Below, piece by piece: positions 34,805 to 46,400 of a DNA stretch of 64,000 nt. The DNA comes from Neelides folsomi (Eukaryota; Arthropoda; Collembola; Neelipleona; Neelidae). The stretch lies in assembly GCA_034687125.1 (NCBI GenBank), contig JAQGBZ010000125.1:1-64000 (forward strand). Reading direction: 5' to 3'. Position 1 is the first letter of the stretch, and every line of letters starts with the position of its first letter. The position numbers and the translations under genes are program-made. Under the pieces are notes generated by a model. It did no database searches. It had not been told where the DNA came from and saw only the letters and a list, made by a program, of their open reading frames with translations.

Positions 34805-35822
34805 ATGATATCACCAGAAACGCGTTGTTTAACCTGTAATAACACCATTGAAAATCTTGAAATAAATCTTGAAAGTGGCACAAAAGCTGACACTAATGTG
34901 CGACCGCGTCATTCGTCATTTGTTAAATGCTGTTTAGTGTTAGCATACGTTATTATTTTTATCCTCCTTTTTATTATTGCACAGCTCGTCTTTAATCCAT
35001 TTTTTAAAGACCAACATTGTCCAACGGATTCAATTTCTTTTACCAAACTCAAGTAAAGAATATTTTTACTTTCATTATAAATATTTTCAAATTATTATTG
35101 ATCATTTAATTCTCTACTTTGATATTTTTTATAGACAAAATTGCTATAATATTTCCGAGGATCAAGTCTGCTCATATAGAATAAATCCTTCAACAAATTA
35201 TTGCTATCGTATTGGGGATCGCGGACCGTGTGGGGAAAACATGGCATTTTATATTCAAGATTATGAATCTCATTTTGGACGTTGTTCGTGTAATTACATC
35301 AACAATCACCGTGCCCTGATTCCTGACGAAAGAGGAAAAAATTGCTATTTTGTTTTTTCACAGGTAATTAAATTCAATTTTCAAAAAACTTATTGGTCAT
35401 GGTTCAATTGTTTATTTCTATTTATTTAATTTGTTTTTAAGGGATATTGCAAGGAAGGCCAATGGCTTAATTTGGTTTATCTAAACGAAAGTTCAGAAAG
35501 GCAAATTGCTGTTTGTGAAGACAATTTTTGCAAATCTGAAGAATCTTCTGTTCCCTTTATAATTGAAGATCAAAACCCAAATAAAACTTGTGTCAAATAT
35601 GAACAAACTTCGGAATTCTGCCCTGATATTCAAAATTATTATATTAAGTTTACCCCTGAATTCGTATATCCCCATTGTGTGCACAAGGATGATTTAAATT
35701 CAAAAAAACTTAAAGCAGCAGGATCACCCTATTCAATGTATTTCGAAAAGCCTCCAGATCAAATCATTAGATCACCTTATAGAAAAACAAGACATCGCAA
35801 GGCAGGTAAAATTGTTGGTTAA
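34805..35822 (+). CDS. Cys-rich type II membrane protein, paralog C
   Basis: Three exons: 34805-35052, 35135-35363, 35442-35822; 285 residues. Intron positions and phases are those of paralogs A and B. The cytosolic N-terminus is unrelated in detail (MISPETRCLTCNNTIENLEI). The membrane segment is VLAYVIIFILLFIIAQLVF. The ectodomain keeps 14 cysteines in the A spacing (VCSYRINPSTNYCYRIGDRG, PCGENMAFY, GRCSCNYINNHRALIPDERG, NCYFVFSQ, GYCKEGQWLN, CEDNFCKSEES, FCPDIQNYYIKFTPE, YPHCVHK). The tail is SPYSMYFEKPPDQIIR then a basic end (RKAGKIVG), a diverged form of the A/B tail. It is the most distant of the three and is separated from them by the PRC1-like and methuselah-like genes. Function unknown. 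Confidence 0.72.
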
Positions 35823-36705
35823 TATGGTTATAAAATTTCTTTCAATTAAATTAATACACAAAAGCACAAAATATAAGCACAAAAAAGCATAAGCACAAAA
35901 TATTTAAAACCGTTTTTGAAAATAGCACAATGATCATTTAATTTTAAATAACATTAAATATGTGCACATAAGCAAGGTTTATACTTATACATATAAAATA
36001 AATGAATTTACAATGTTTACATGAATTTAATTTTAGCTGTACAAAAATATTTATGGAAAATTGATGCTGTTTTTTGACTTATTCACCGATAACAGATTGC
36101 CGTTTTTACTGTATATTGCTAATAAATATAAATGCCAAATGCGTGTATTCACAATTCACATATTGCTAAAGAACTAACGGTGTTATAATGTAAGAAGGAA
36201 TGCTGATGAATGGCTTACTGAAAAAATGAAAATAAAAATGTATAATTTTTAGATATTTATCATCATTTATTGTTAGTCATTTATTAAACTATCACTAATC
36301 CAATACTTAAAATATCCGAAACTGAATAAAATTAATTAATTGAAAGTAGGATATATTATAACAGTTTTAACATATTATAATCCATATAGTATTATTGGAA
36401 TTGGAATTTAAAATTGAAATTTACAAATTTTGAATAAAACGATAAAAAATCATTTAAATTAATACATTGAGGGGACTAGGCAAAGATAACCAAAAATTCA
36501 TCATTGTAATTAATAATTTAAATACATATAGTAGTTTATACCACATGGGCAATGTCCAACATATTAGTGGTTTTGTGAAATTCTTCATAAATTCATAAAC
36601 AATAATAAACAACGAAAATTTTAAATTAATTAATCATATTTTACAAATATTCTCAAGTTATATTTAATAGGAAAAATTCATGAAATATTACACTCATAAT
36701 CTCAA
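35823..36705. other. convergent 3' spacer, nothing supported
   Basis: AT-rich DNA between paralog C (plus) and the bZIP gene (minus). A short direct repeat (AAGCACAAAA variants at about 35863-35900) is the only pattern I noticed. Confidence 0.5.
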
Positions 36706-37582
36706 TCATTTTTGAAGATCAGGCGAACGATGACCAGGCGGACCAGGACAAATGTGTCCAAACACTTTAACTTTTTGTGAAATGAATTTATTCATTGCTT
36801 CATTGAGCAAAAGGGTTCTTTTGTATTTTTCGACCAATTCGAGTTCTTTTTGGCGCCTTTTCTCTCGTGATGCTTTGGCCGATGCCGTGTTCTTCGCCCG
36901 CTTTGCATAATACTCCGGAGTCTTCTCCTCTTCTGGAACAACCTATTAAGAAACGAAAAAAATATAATTTTATTATTATATTTATCAAATCTAAAATAAT
37001 CAAGATTATAAAATTGATAATTTATAATATGATTTCGTAATTTCCGATCATCATCAATCAATAAGAAATTCTCAGCAAGCTATGATTTTATAATAATGTA
37101 TATTAAAATTAATTTTAGAGATAATTATTTTAATTAAGAGTAAATTTTAATTATTTTACCCTTTTTTTCCGAACTTGTCGAATCGGGGTGTCAAACTTCA
37201 TTTCTATCTTCTTTTTATTCCCAGTTTTCTTAGGCTTGGTAGCCTTAACAGGGGGATTTCCAGCAGAGGTAGACGTCATTGAGTCAAGCAAGACAGTGTC
37301 AGTCGAGACGTGGTCGAGAAAATGAGGATCAGTCGAATCATGGCCTAAGGTACATAGGTCAGTTGAGCTCGAGACGGACTCACTTTCGTCAATCACCAAA
37401 TCCCCGGATGAGCTTGAGGGTGGGGAATTGGATGGATTTCCCAAGGTACTCTTTGGTTTTGGCAGATTGTTCAATAGATTTTCGTACTCTTCGATTATCA
37501 CCTCTGGAACCAACATTTGACCCGAATCGAACTCACCCGAACTTTCAGGCTCACATTTGATGGGTGGATCAGAGAAAGACAT
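36706..37582 (-). CDS. small divergent bZIP transcription factor
   Basis: Two exons: 37582-37160 and 36942-36706; 660 bases, 219 residues, both phase 0. The N-terminal two-thirds is acidic and Ser/Thr/Asp-rich (IIEEYENLLNNLP, DLVIDESESVSSSTDL), typical of an activation or regulatory region. It is followed by a basic stretch (KATKPKKTGNKKKIEMKF). Exon 2 encodes the bZIP: YYAKRAKNTASAKASREKRR, with the N-x7-R spacing of the DNA-contacting region (N-T-A-S-A-K-A-S-R), then a leucine/valine heptad stretch (KELELVEKYKRTLLLNEAMN). The REKRR end is closest to NFIL3/PAR-type factors, but the zipper is short and the usual NNxAAKRSR core is altered. I would not assign a subfamily. The C-terminus (GHICPGPPGHRSPDLQK) is short and Pro-rich. 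Confidence 0.72.
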
Positions 37583-38712
37583 TTTGAACGGACGGAAGTC
37601 GGAAAATGAAAAGGAGTTTGGGGATGTCGACAATAACAAAGGAGATGACTCAAACTTAAATGACTCACTTTGTAAGAATATATAATATACTAAAATGCAA
37701 ATTGTGTATGTATTATAATTTTATAATGCATTCAAAACGTATTAAATATATATTTTAGAAAAAATAATATATACATTATATACAACTATTGTTAGTATAT
37801 ATGAAAATTGTAAAGATGCAATTGAAAAATAACGAATTGTTGAATAATACATCTATAGGTATATCATAGTTTATTCAAGAATGTAACATGTATTCAGAAT
37901 TATACATACGTATTTAGTTAGACGTAAATGAGATGCAATAAATATATATTTCTTAAATTCTTTTACTAGTCCTTTTGCTTAAGAGTCCAAAAAGTTAATA
38001 AGCTAATACTATAGGTATATAATCTTAAAATGCCATTTAAAAATTATACAAAAGAGTAATGAATGTATTATCTTTAATTAACTACTAATATTTTTTAAAG
38101 GTAGTATAATCCTTGGGAATTTCGATCGAGTTATTGAAAATAAAAATTAATAGCGTCCAATAAATTACAGTAATTAATAATAGTAATTAATATCACAAAT
38201 TAAGTAAATCATAAAACTAATTGCAAGATTACATAAGTGTCAAAAATGATGAATTCGAAAATAATATTATAAATTCTTACATTTGAATAACGCAATAAAA
38301 TAAACATGCTCGATGATGAAAAAATGAAATAAATAATTAATTTAAATAAACTATCAAAGAAATTGGTAACATTGTTCCACAAAATTAATTATATTAACAG
38401 AAAAATAATTTTCAACTTGCATAATTAAATTTAAGTGTATCTTTGGATTTTTATCCAATTATCATGTCACGTCAAATTATTGAAATTAATTTAAAGATGT
38501 TGTTTCTTGGTTTTAAAAAAGATCATGCTTACAATAATCTTCATAAAGTGCAAATTAAAGTTTTAACCTTACATGATACGATCAAATTTCAAAGAATTAA
38601 AGTAGGAAAATTGGAAAAAAAGAATTATGTATGAATTATTTTGACACTATAAATTTTGTGATTGATTCTCTTTCCTTTTGATGCACAAACTCAGGTTGGA
38701 TTCACGCTTGTT
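37583..38712. other. spacer between bZIP promoter and lipin 3' end
   Basis: AT-rich. The frame at 38443-38634 on the plus strand is low complexity and resembles nothing; I do not support it. This stretch includes the bZIP gene's upstream region and the lipin 3' untranslated region. Confidence 0.5.
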
Positions 38713-41700
38713 TTAAGGAGCCTCGAGGGGCAGAATTGGATCGCGCCAAAATTCGAAATTATTGAAGTCATCAATTTGACTAGGATCTTGATACGTCTGC
38801 GTATTCTTGTAGACAGGGAAGATGTGGTCAGCAAGCTCGACCAGACTTGTGTACCTGAAAATTACATTTAATTAATTGAATTGAAATTGAAAAATCCCAA
38901 ATGTTAAGGATTAAAGTAGAGAAGAAATTCCGCATGCGACTGCATGGTTTTTAAAGCCCATTAGTTTTATGAATAAAGCAAACTCATCTGCGTCATCTTG
39001 AACAACGCATTTGATTATTAATATTCTTAATTGTCTCTTCTTTAAGATTTTTTCAGTCAAAAGAAAAAAAGGAGGTTAGGAATGGGGAAACACGCAGTTT
39101 TTTTAAGTCAAACAAAATAGTTTTTATTCTAATACGTAAATCTTAAACTATAAACTTTGCAAAAACATTTTGAATATTTTGCAAAACAACTTGGATGCAG
39201 TCAATCAATGTAAGATGTAAGATGATTAATTATTTGACTAAATAAGATCAACTAACTTAATATCTTAATCTCGTCCATAATTCCTAAATTGGTCATTTTC
39301 TACTCAATCACAGCTTCACAACTAAAGATAATCTCTATTTAAACTATTTCTTACAATTAGTTATTTCCTCACTGATGGTCCTGTATTTAGAGTAATGCCT
39401 ATGGTATAATGCAAGTCGTCTTTTTCATAGCATAGTAAAGAGAATAAAAGATGAGCAAACAAAATATTAATAAACAAAAGAAGAAAACTTACAGAAAGAG
39501 AAAATAAATAAATTGTTAAATATTAATAAATTATGGAATCAACAGGAAAAAAGCCATTGAAAGAGCGGAAAAGACAGACGGAGAAGAAGGGAAAATACCT
39601 AAGAAAATTTCTCCATTGAGAAAGAAAAGTAAATTTTCGTCTTCTTCTTTCAAACCTCCTTTCCCTTTTTAATACCTTGGGAAAATGTCACCGACAAGGT
39701 GGCTAAGGCCAATGTATCTGAACCAATCAAAGTCAACGAAAAATAAATTTAAACACTTTTCCAAATCGAATAAATAAATTCCTAATCAATAAATAGCTAA
39801 AAATCAATCTTTTGGTTAAACCCACGCGTTGCCCCCATTCCTTAACTTTCCTAATACGATTTACAATAATGGAGAGATATTGAAAACGCATAGAAAATTT
39901 CCCTTTTTTTAGAAAAGTGAGGCGCGGAAGTTGAATATTTACAAAATATACATTCCAGAATTGAAATTGGAATTAATTGGAAACTCACGATGATTGAAAT
40001 GTGTTCGTCAGAGCATGGCGCAATTCTCCTTTGTGATTGATGGTGAAAATTCGTGAAATTGGAATATCAACTGCCCTGTAGGCCCAAACGTCATTAATTT
40101 TGTTGCCGTAGCCAGCATAGAATGGATTATCAGTGAATAGTCTCTGCAAATATAATAAAATTAGAATTCATTAGAATTAAACCAAATTAATTAACAAATT
40201 AATTAATTATTAACAAACCAAATATTTATTATGAAAAATCTTGAAAATAATTCTAAAATTTCAATTTTGTTTAAAACCAACAAATCAAATTCTAAACTTA
40301 CTTGTACGTCTTTGAGACAAGCAATCTTAAATTCTTCAGGCTTCTTTTCAATGACTTCTCTATGAAGGGCCGACATTAACGATGTTGGATTCAAAAGCAA
40401 TGGGCCGTCTGGCAAAGTTACGTCTCCTTGTTTAATTGACTTGAGATACTCCCTTGTGATAGTCGCTTGCCCTACACAATTAATATCCAATAGTATTAAA
40501 TACATATATACCATAAATATTCAACTTTTTTGATAATTTAACAATAAATTGATAATTAATTTAAATGAGAGATAATCAATTTGTTTTTTATTTACCAATA
40601 GCTCTAGCTGACAAATACAGCATTTTGTAACCATTGTCTTGTATTTGAGTAAAGAGATGAGCAACTCCGCTTTGAGCCCAATCGTTCCCAATAATGGGAA
40701 GGATATGTCCAAGCACATCAGATTTGGTAATGGTTCCATCAATGTCAGAAATGACTACACGATCATCATGGCGCCAAAGGTAAATGTGACATCGAGCAAC
40801 CGTCGTTCCTTGGTATGCTGTAGTTACGCTAAAAACTGCCTCGTTTTGTCCGTATTTCAATCCCAATTCCCTCTGTAAATAACAATTTCAATGAATTAAA
40901 TAATTATTGAATGAATGAATGAATGAATGAATTTTGACTAGGTAAATAAAATTGCTTAATTGTCTCAATTTAGTTTAAATTAGTTAGATGTGCGAACTTG
41001 GGTTTTGTGAATTGAAAAAACTTACAATTTGCTCAGTAGTGAGTCGAAGACTCTTTTTAAATTTATCCGGGCTAACTCGATTGTTGTTCATTCCAATGAT
41101 ATCAATTGGTGCAGGTTTATTGAGGATTTTTGTAATTTCCTCTTCAGGCTTCAGATCCTTTGGTGGAGTTGGGGATGACTTTGGCGGTGTTTTGGGTGGG
41201 GTCTTTGGCGGCGATTTTGATTCAATATTCAATTCAGACTCATCGGATGAGGTATGTGCAGAAATTGGTTTCTCCTTCCCCTCTTCAGCCTTTGCCCCCC
41301 ATGGGAACCACGTGTACCCACGACGTTTATCCCCCGTTTCCTTATCTTCTTTAGAAGGAGATCCACTTGTTGGAAGTGCTGGAATTCCCTCTTTCTTCGT
41401 ATACTGATCAATCAAACTAGAAAAAAATCATTATAATTAAATTTTCTTTAATTTATGATTTTTTCATCTCAAAAATAAAAATTTCATAATAATTTGGCGA
41501 ATATTGAAATTTCATAATATTAACATTTCCCCCTAATTAGATTAAGTGAATAATTAAACTCACTTTTCGTAAACTTTTTGTGGTAAAGGTCGCTTGAAGA
41601 AAGTAGTCGAAAAGAGCTGAGGAAGTGCAGCAAGCCATGGAACCAAACGTCCATCAATCTTCACCACAATTGACTCCGGAGCAGCGTTGAGCAACAATGA

Positions 41701-43456
41701 AGGATTCTCTACCAACTCATCAAATGTCATTTGTGACTGATCAAACAACCCCAGTTGACTTCCGCAGAAACTGACTCCTTCAAACAACGGCCCTTCCCCA
41801 TCACTCTGTCGCTTGCTATGAGCTTCCATAAAAGCCGCCATTGTGGGATTCCTCGGTGACCCAGGGGCTGGTGAATGAGGAAGAGAACTTCCTTTTCCCG
41901 ACTCAACATCTTCTTCGACGTTTTCCCTCCCTTCGCGTTCAGCCTTGCCAAAATTTGGAAAATACAAAGCAGCCACTTCTGGGTCCATTTGTTCCAAATT
42001 TAAGTCATCGAGGTACATGGCGGAATGTGCAGGAGGTGCCGTCGTTTCTGTTCCCTTCACTCCTTTCCCTTTCATGAAGGAGAACATACCGGCCAACATG
42101 GATTTGTTCACTGACTCTGTTCTAACTCGTTTTTCTTCTTCAACTTTCCCCTCGCCGTCTTTCGGTTTTTCGTCATTGCCCGTTGCAGGGGTGATGGCCG
42201 GGGTTGATGTTCCAGTTGAAGGTAATTCACCCCAAGCCCATTTGCCAACTTCTTCATCACCATCCTATTTTTTAAAATATTGACTATTTTAACTATTTGC
42301 TAATTAACTAAAAATACTTTACAATTAAGGAAAAGGAAATTATTTACTTATATGTTATTTATAAATATATGTAGTAATTTATGAAGTTTAGAGACATTGA
42401 ATTTGGGTCGAACCTTGTTCATATGAGTTTTGCTAACTTCCAATTCCGAATCAGATTGAATGGGAGTTGAAGGTCTTGAAGGATGCGGAGTGTTTGTTGC
42501 ATCCACTTCAGTATCAGAATAAAAATCTCTATGAAAACTTCGGCTACCGCTCATCTTCCCCATTTCAGGAACAGGAAGAGAAGAAGATTCAATTGATTCT
42601 AATTCCTCATCCATTTTGAATATGTCTTCATCTCCTCCGTCAATTAACTCATCGGCGGTCAACGCCTCTACTTTGATATCACTTTTAGAACCCTGAAAAT
42701 TAATATAAAATTTTTAATTTTTAGTATTTTACATTTTAAATATTCACAAATTATTTATAAAAATTCATTATATAACAGTAGTAAATAAAAAACATTGAAA
42801 TTATACATTATTATTTCTCCTCCTCTTTCTTCGTTTTCGTCTAGTTTTATTCTCTTCTGGTTTGGAGGAAGAAACTGAAGATTCCTTGAGTTGATCCGAA
42901 GAATCTTCCTGAATAGCTTGTTGGTTACTCGGTGAGATTGGAACTCCTTCAGGCATTTCATTATTCCGACTATTGAGGAGGAGATCCGTGTCGGAGAGTT
43001 GAGGAGAAGAAGGCAGTGGGGAAGTGGCAAGATTTTCATCTTCCAATTCTTCCTCATCACTGAATTCCTGGACGAAAAATGCTTCGCCAGAATCTCCCAA
43101 TTTCATTCGAATCGGCACTGAATGCCCATTAACTTCGAGATCAACCACCTGGAAAAAACAAAATATAATAATTATTATTAAATAAATTAAATATATAAAA
43201 CAATTATTTCTAAGAAATTGTCATTTAAAAAATATTTTCGTAATTTATTAATTTGAAATTAAAGACTGGCCTTTTCTCTAGATCTGAGAACCCCCAACTT
43301 CCCAAATCGTACATGAAAGGGAGAGCAATTATAAGTTCCATCTTCCTTCTCGACAATGATGACGTCGATGGCTCCAGTCAATGTAGCTCCATTGATCCCC
43401 GAGTAAAGCCCCTTCAAATTACCAAAAACTCTTCCTAACGGTGCGAGGTAATTCAT
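38713..43456 (-). CDS. Lpin: lipin, phosphatidate phosphatase
   Basis: Known: Mg-dependent phosphatidate phosphatase making diacylglycerol, and a nuclear co-regulator. Nine exons: 43456-43271, 43148-42807, 42692-42414, 42264-41564, 41416-41026, 40872-40596, 40471-40302, 40143-39989, 38854-38713; 880 residues, phases consistent. The N-LIP domain opens with [20 protein letters not shown] and continues [34 protein letters not shown] nuclear signal ([10 protein letters not shown]) ends exon 2. The C-LIP domain has the catalytic DxDxT as DIDGT at about 676-680, followed by [21 protein letters not shown] and [13 protein letters not shown]. The last exon ends with the family's [12 protein letters not shown]. 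Intron 1 uses a GC donor (AAG|GCCAGT), required to preserve REK-VVD. An in-phase alternative last exon lies at 39717-39669. Confidence 0.93.
39669..39717 (-). CDS. candidate alternative last exon of lipin
   Basis: Within the last lipin intron, GGTTCAG is followed by a frame that accepts the phase-2 end of exon 8 and reads [16 protein letters not shown], then TAA. The regular last exon reads [16 protein letters not shown] at the same place, so the two align over the whole of the short one (Y-x-x-L-x-x-L-x-x-x-IFP-x-Y). It looks like an internally duplicated terminal exon truncated after IFPxY. Using it would give an 849-residue lipin lacking the conserved FWRxPxLP end. Whether it is spliced cannot be seen from sequence. 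Confidence 0.55.
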
Positions 43457-46400
43457 CCCTCAAGTTCCACTGCGAAAAAATTAATCAATTAACAACTCAG
43501 TCCCACCAATTTAAAAAAAATGTAAAGTCCGATGTTGTTAACCTCTCAATGACTCTTTTTCATGTGAACTACGAGTATAATAAATTTGAGGTAAATTATA
43601 ATAAACCGATTTGTTCAACCTCTAGATGTATAATATTACCAGTTGGAAGGTTATCTGGTCGTTAGGGAATGGAAAAGATAAAAAGAGCTCTGCAGGTTGA
43701 ATGCAAAAGGAAAAGGAATGAGCCAAACAATTCACTTTATTACTCCATTTATCTAAATATACTCACAATGATATTTCCCTTTCCATGATGCTCATTATGT
43801 CACAAGTTCTTATAACCCCAAAGTGAATGGATAAAGAAGGAGATGGCCAACACACCCACGTCCAAGGGAGAGGGAAAAAACTGAAGAATCTTTGAATCTC
43901 GGCCAAGACTTTTAATAAACGACAATGCAGCTCTTTTATACAACGAACTTTGGAATTTAACCTTTTCCCTCACCCAGCTCAATACACTATCTCAATTTAA
44001 TCAAATCATTTTTAATTATTATGACTAATGGTTTTATATAAACTAAAATATAAACCCGTCATAAATTAAGTATACCTAAGTCAAATACCATTGGATTCAA
44101 TGATTGAATAAATCATATGATGTTACGTATGCAATTATTAAAATAAGCGAATCTGGATATGATCATAATTATATAACATAATTCATCATCATCATGTGTT
44201 TAATATCCTGTTCCTCATTTATTATTGGTTCCTAATCGGATAACGTTCATTTTCAGATGGAAAAATTGGAACGCCCATTTTCCTATATAATATAATAATA
44301 ATATTTAAGAATTAGTAGTGGCAATATAAATAAAATAAATATAAATATAGCATTATTAATAAGTCATTAGAAAATCCCACGTATTTAAACAGATTACGTA
44401 TTTTTCCTTCAACTGGCATAAGCTCAACTGTTATTTAATCTCGTATGACCCAAAAGTTCCATTTCATTAGTCGACATTCGATATTTAATTAAAACAACAA
44501 GTGAATTGACTTGTGAGTTGTAAATAAAATAAGAGCGCGGAATGTCATTGGGAAAACATTTGACAACAAATACACCACAAATGCTTTAACCAACTAACCA
44601 TATCTCTAACTATGCACACATCATGACATCATATTTAATTCATATGTTTAAAACAAGTGACCATGAATAAATAGAACATTAATAAGTAAATGAATGTTTT
44701 AAATACTTTGTCAATAAACCACGCCTTTGGGCTTAAACAAATGGAAATGGAGTTTAATCAATCTGGAGTGTTTTATCTATTAAATGTTCTCAAGTATACA
44801 ATGTACCACAAAGCTAACACGTTTATAATTTATTATGATGGATCGTATTGAATATTTATACAATAATACAATTTAATAAACACGAACATTACTTATGAAT
44901 TATAAATACTTTTTCTGTATATAAAATACTTATGTTGCATACCTACATAATAATATAGTACATACTATTGTATATACATAATTACAAATATTATGTTAAT
45001 AAATATACAAACCAAGGTGTATAGTTGAATATTTAGAGTTTATCAATAAGTCATTGAATAGTGTTTGATAATGGGGGGGGGGGGGGGGTAAAATGGGATT
45101 TAATCTCTCCACGTGCCACAAGAATCTCCATTTTACATAATGAAGTGGATGGTTGGTGTCAGTAATTTCATATATTCCCATATTAAAAAATGAACCCATA
45201 ATAACCTCACATCACATGGCCTTTATCATATAAGAGTGAATTGTGAGTACACTTTGATGTAATATGGTTCATTTGAATGACACTCAAAGAATTGTCTATT
45301 AATATTGAAAGTAATAAAACATGTTGGAAGAAGATTGAAGAGTTGAGCAATTCCTGAACCATTGTTATTTCTTATATGTGGCTCTTCCTGCTCACTCATT
45401 GTCAGTCCTTATAAATCCAAACTCTCACTATCTCTCAATTCCTATAGTTTTGGCCTATGTCCATTCTTTACAAGACCTCTCTATGAAATTGAAACGATAT
45501 CCCATAGCCGTTGCATAACTCTTCACGAGCTTCAAACTTTCTTCAATATTACACATAGCCAATTATTAATTGCAAACTGCCTCGATAATACCTCTAGGCT
45601 TTAACTAACAATAAAAATTAAACCCAGGTGTATTTAAAGAAATATTCTTATACTGTTAAAGATATAAGGAATATAAAATTAAAGATATAATATACGTTAA
45701 ATACATTAACTTACGTTAAATAGATAATGTAAAATTAAATAGGCATATTAAGATAAACTTATACTTTTAACTCTACATATAATATTATAGTAAAAATGGA
45801 TATTTTAAGTAGAGTGTAATTTATATGTGTATTTTGTTAGTCATATTTCTAACAAAAAGTGAATAAATTAAGTGTACATTTAATATAAATATTTAATGTT
45901 TATAAAAAATGTCTAAATGCATTGATGATGATTAGATAAACAAACAGAGAATGAGCTAAACGCTCCGGTTGGCAAACGCCTTAACTTCTTAAGAAAAACT
46001 ATTTTGGAATTGGTGCTTGTTGTGTTGAATGTTGCAAGTACGATACGAACTTTACAAAGATGGTCATATTGATACATGAGATTTAAAGTTTATGCTATAC
46101 AAATGCCTTACTTTATATGAATTACAGTTAATGGTAGGAAATAGCAGCTTACTAATAGCAGCTATAATTATTCATAGCTTAAAGGTATGTATTTAAGGAT
46201 GTAAACGATGGCCTTTTTCCCGAGAGATGTGAAAGAAATGTAACGTTATTTTGATGTAATAAAACTTACAGAAATGAAGGTGACCGCTAAAGTTAAATCC
46301 GTTCAATTCCGCCCTCAATTCCCTCAATTTCGAGCAGCTTCAACCTCAAATTGATGAAAAGCTCAAAAATCCATACTCCTCTCAAATCTATCACTTTATA

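Noticed and set aside
38443-38871. two plus-strand frames near the lipin 3' end
   Set aside because: One is low complexity; the other is antisense of the last lipin exon ([12 protein letters not shown] on the minus strand).
40905-40934. (TGAA)n microsatellite in lipin intron 5
   Set aside because: Ordinary short tandem repeat.
40988-41436. several plus-strand frames of 60-139 codons
   Set aside because: Antisense shadows of lipin exon 5, which is compositionally biased ([11 protein letters not shown]).
45073-45090. run of about 17 G
   Set aside because: Could be a G-quadruplex or a regulatory tract, but a homopolymer alone, in a gene-poor region, is not evidence of function; length is also sequencing-error prone.
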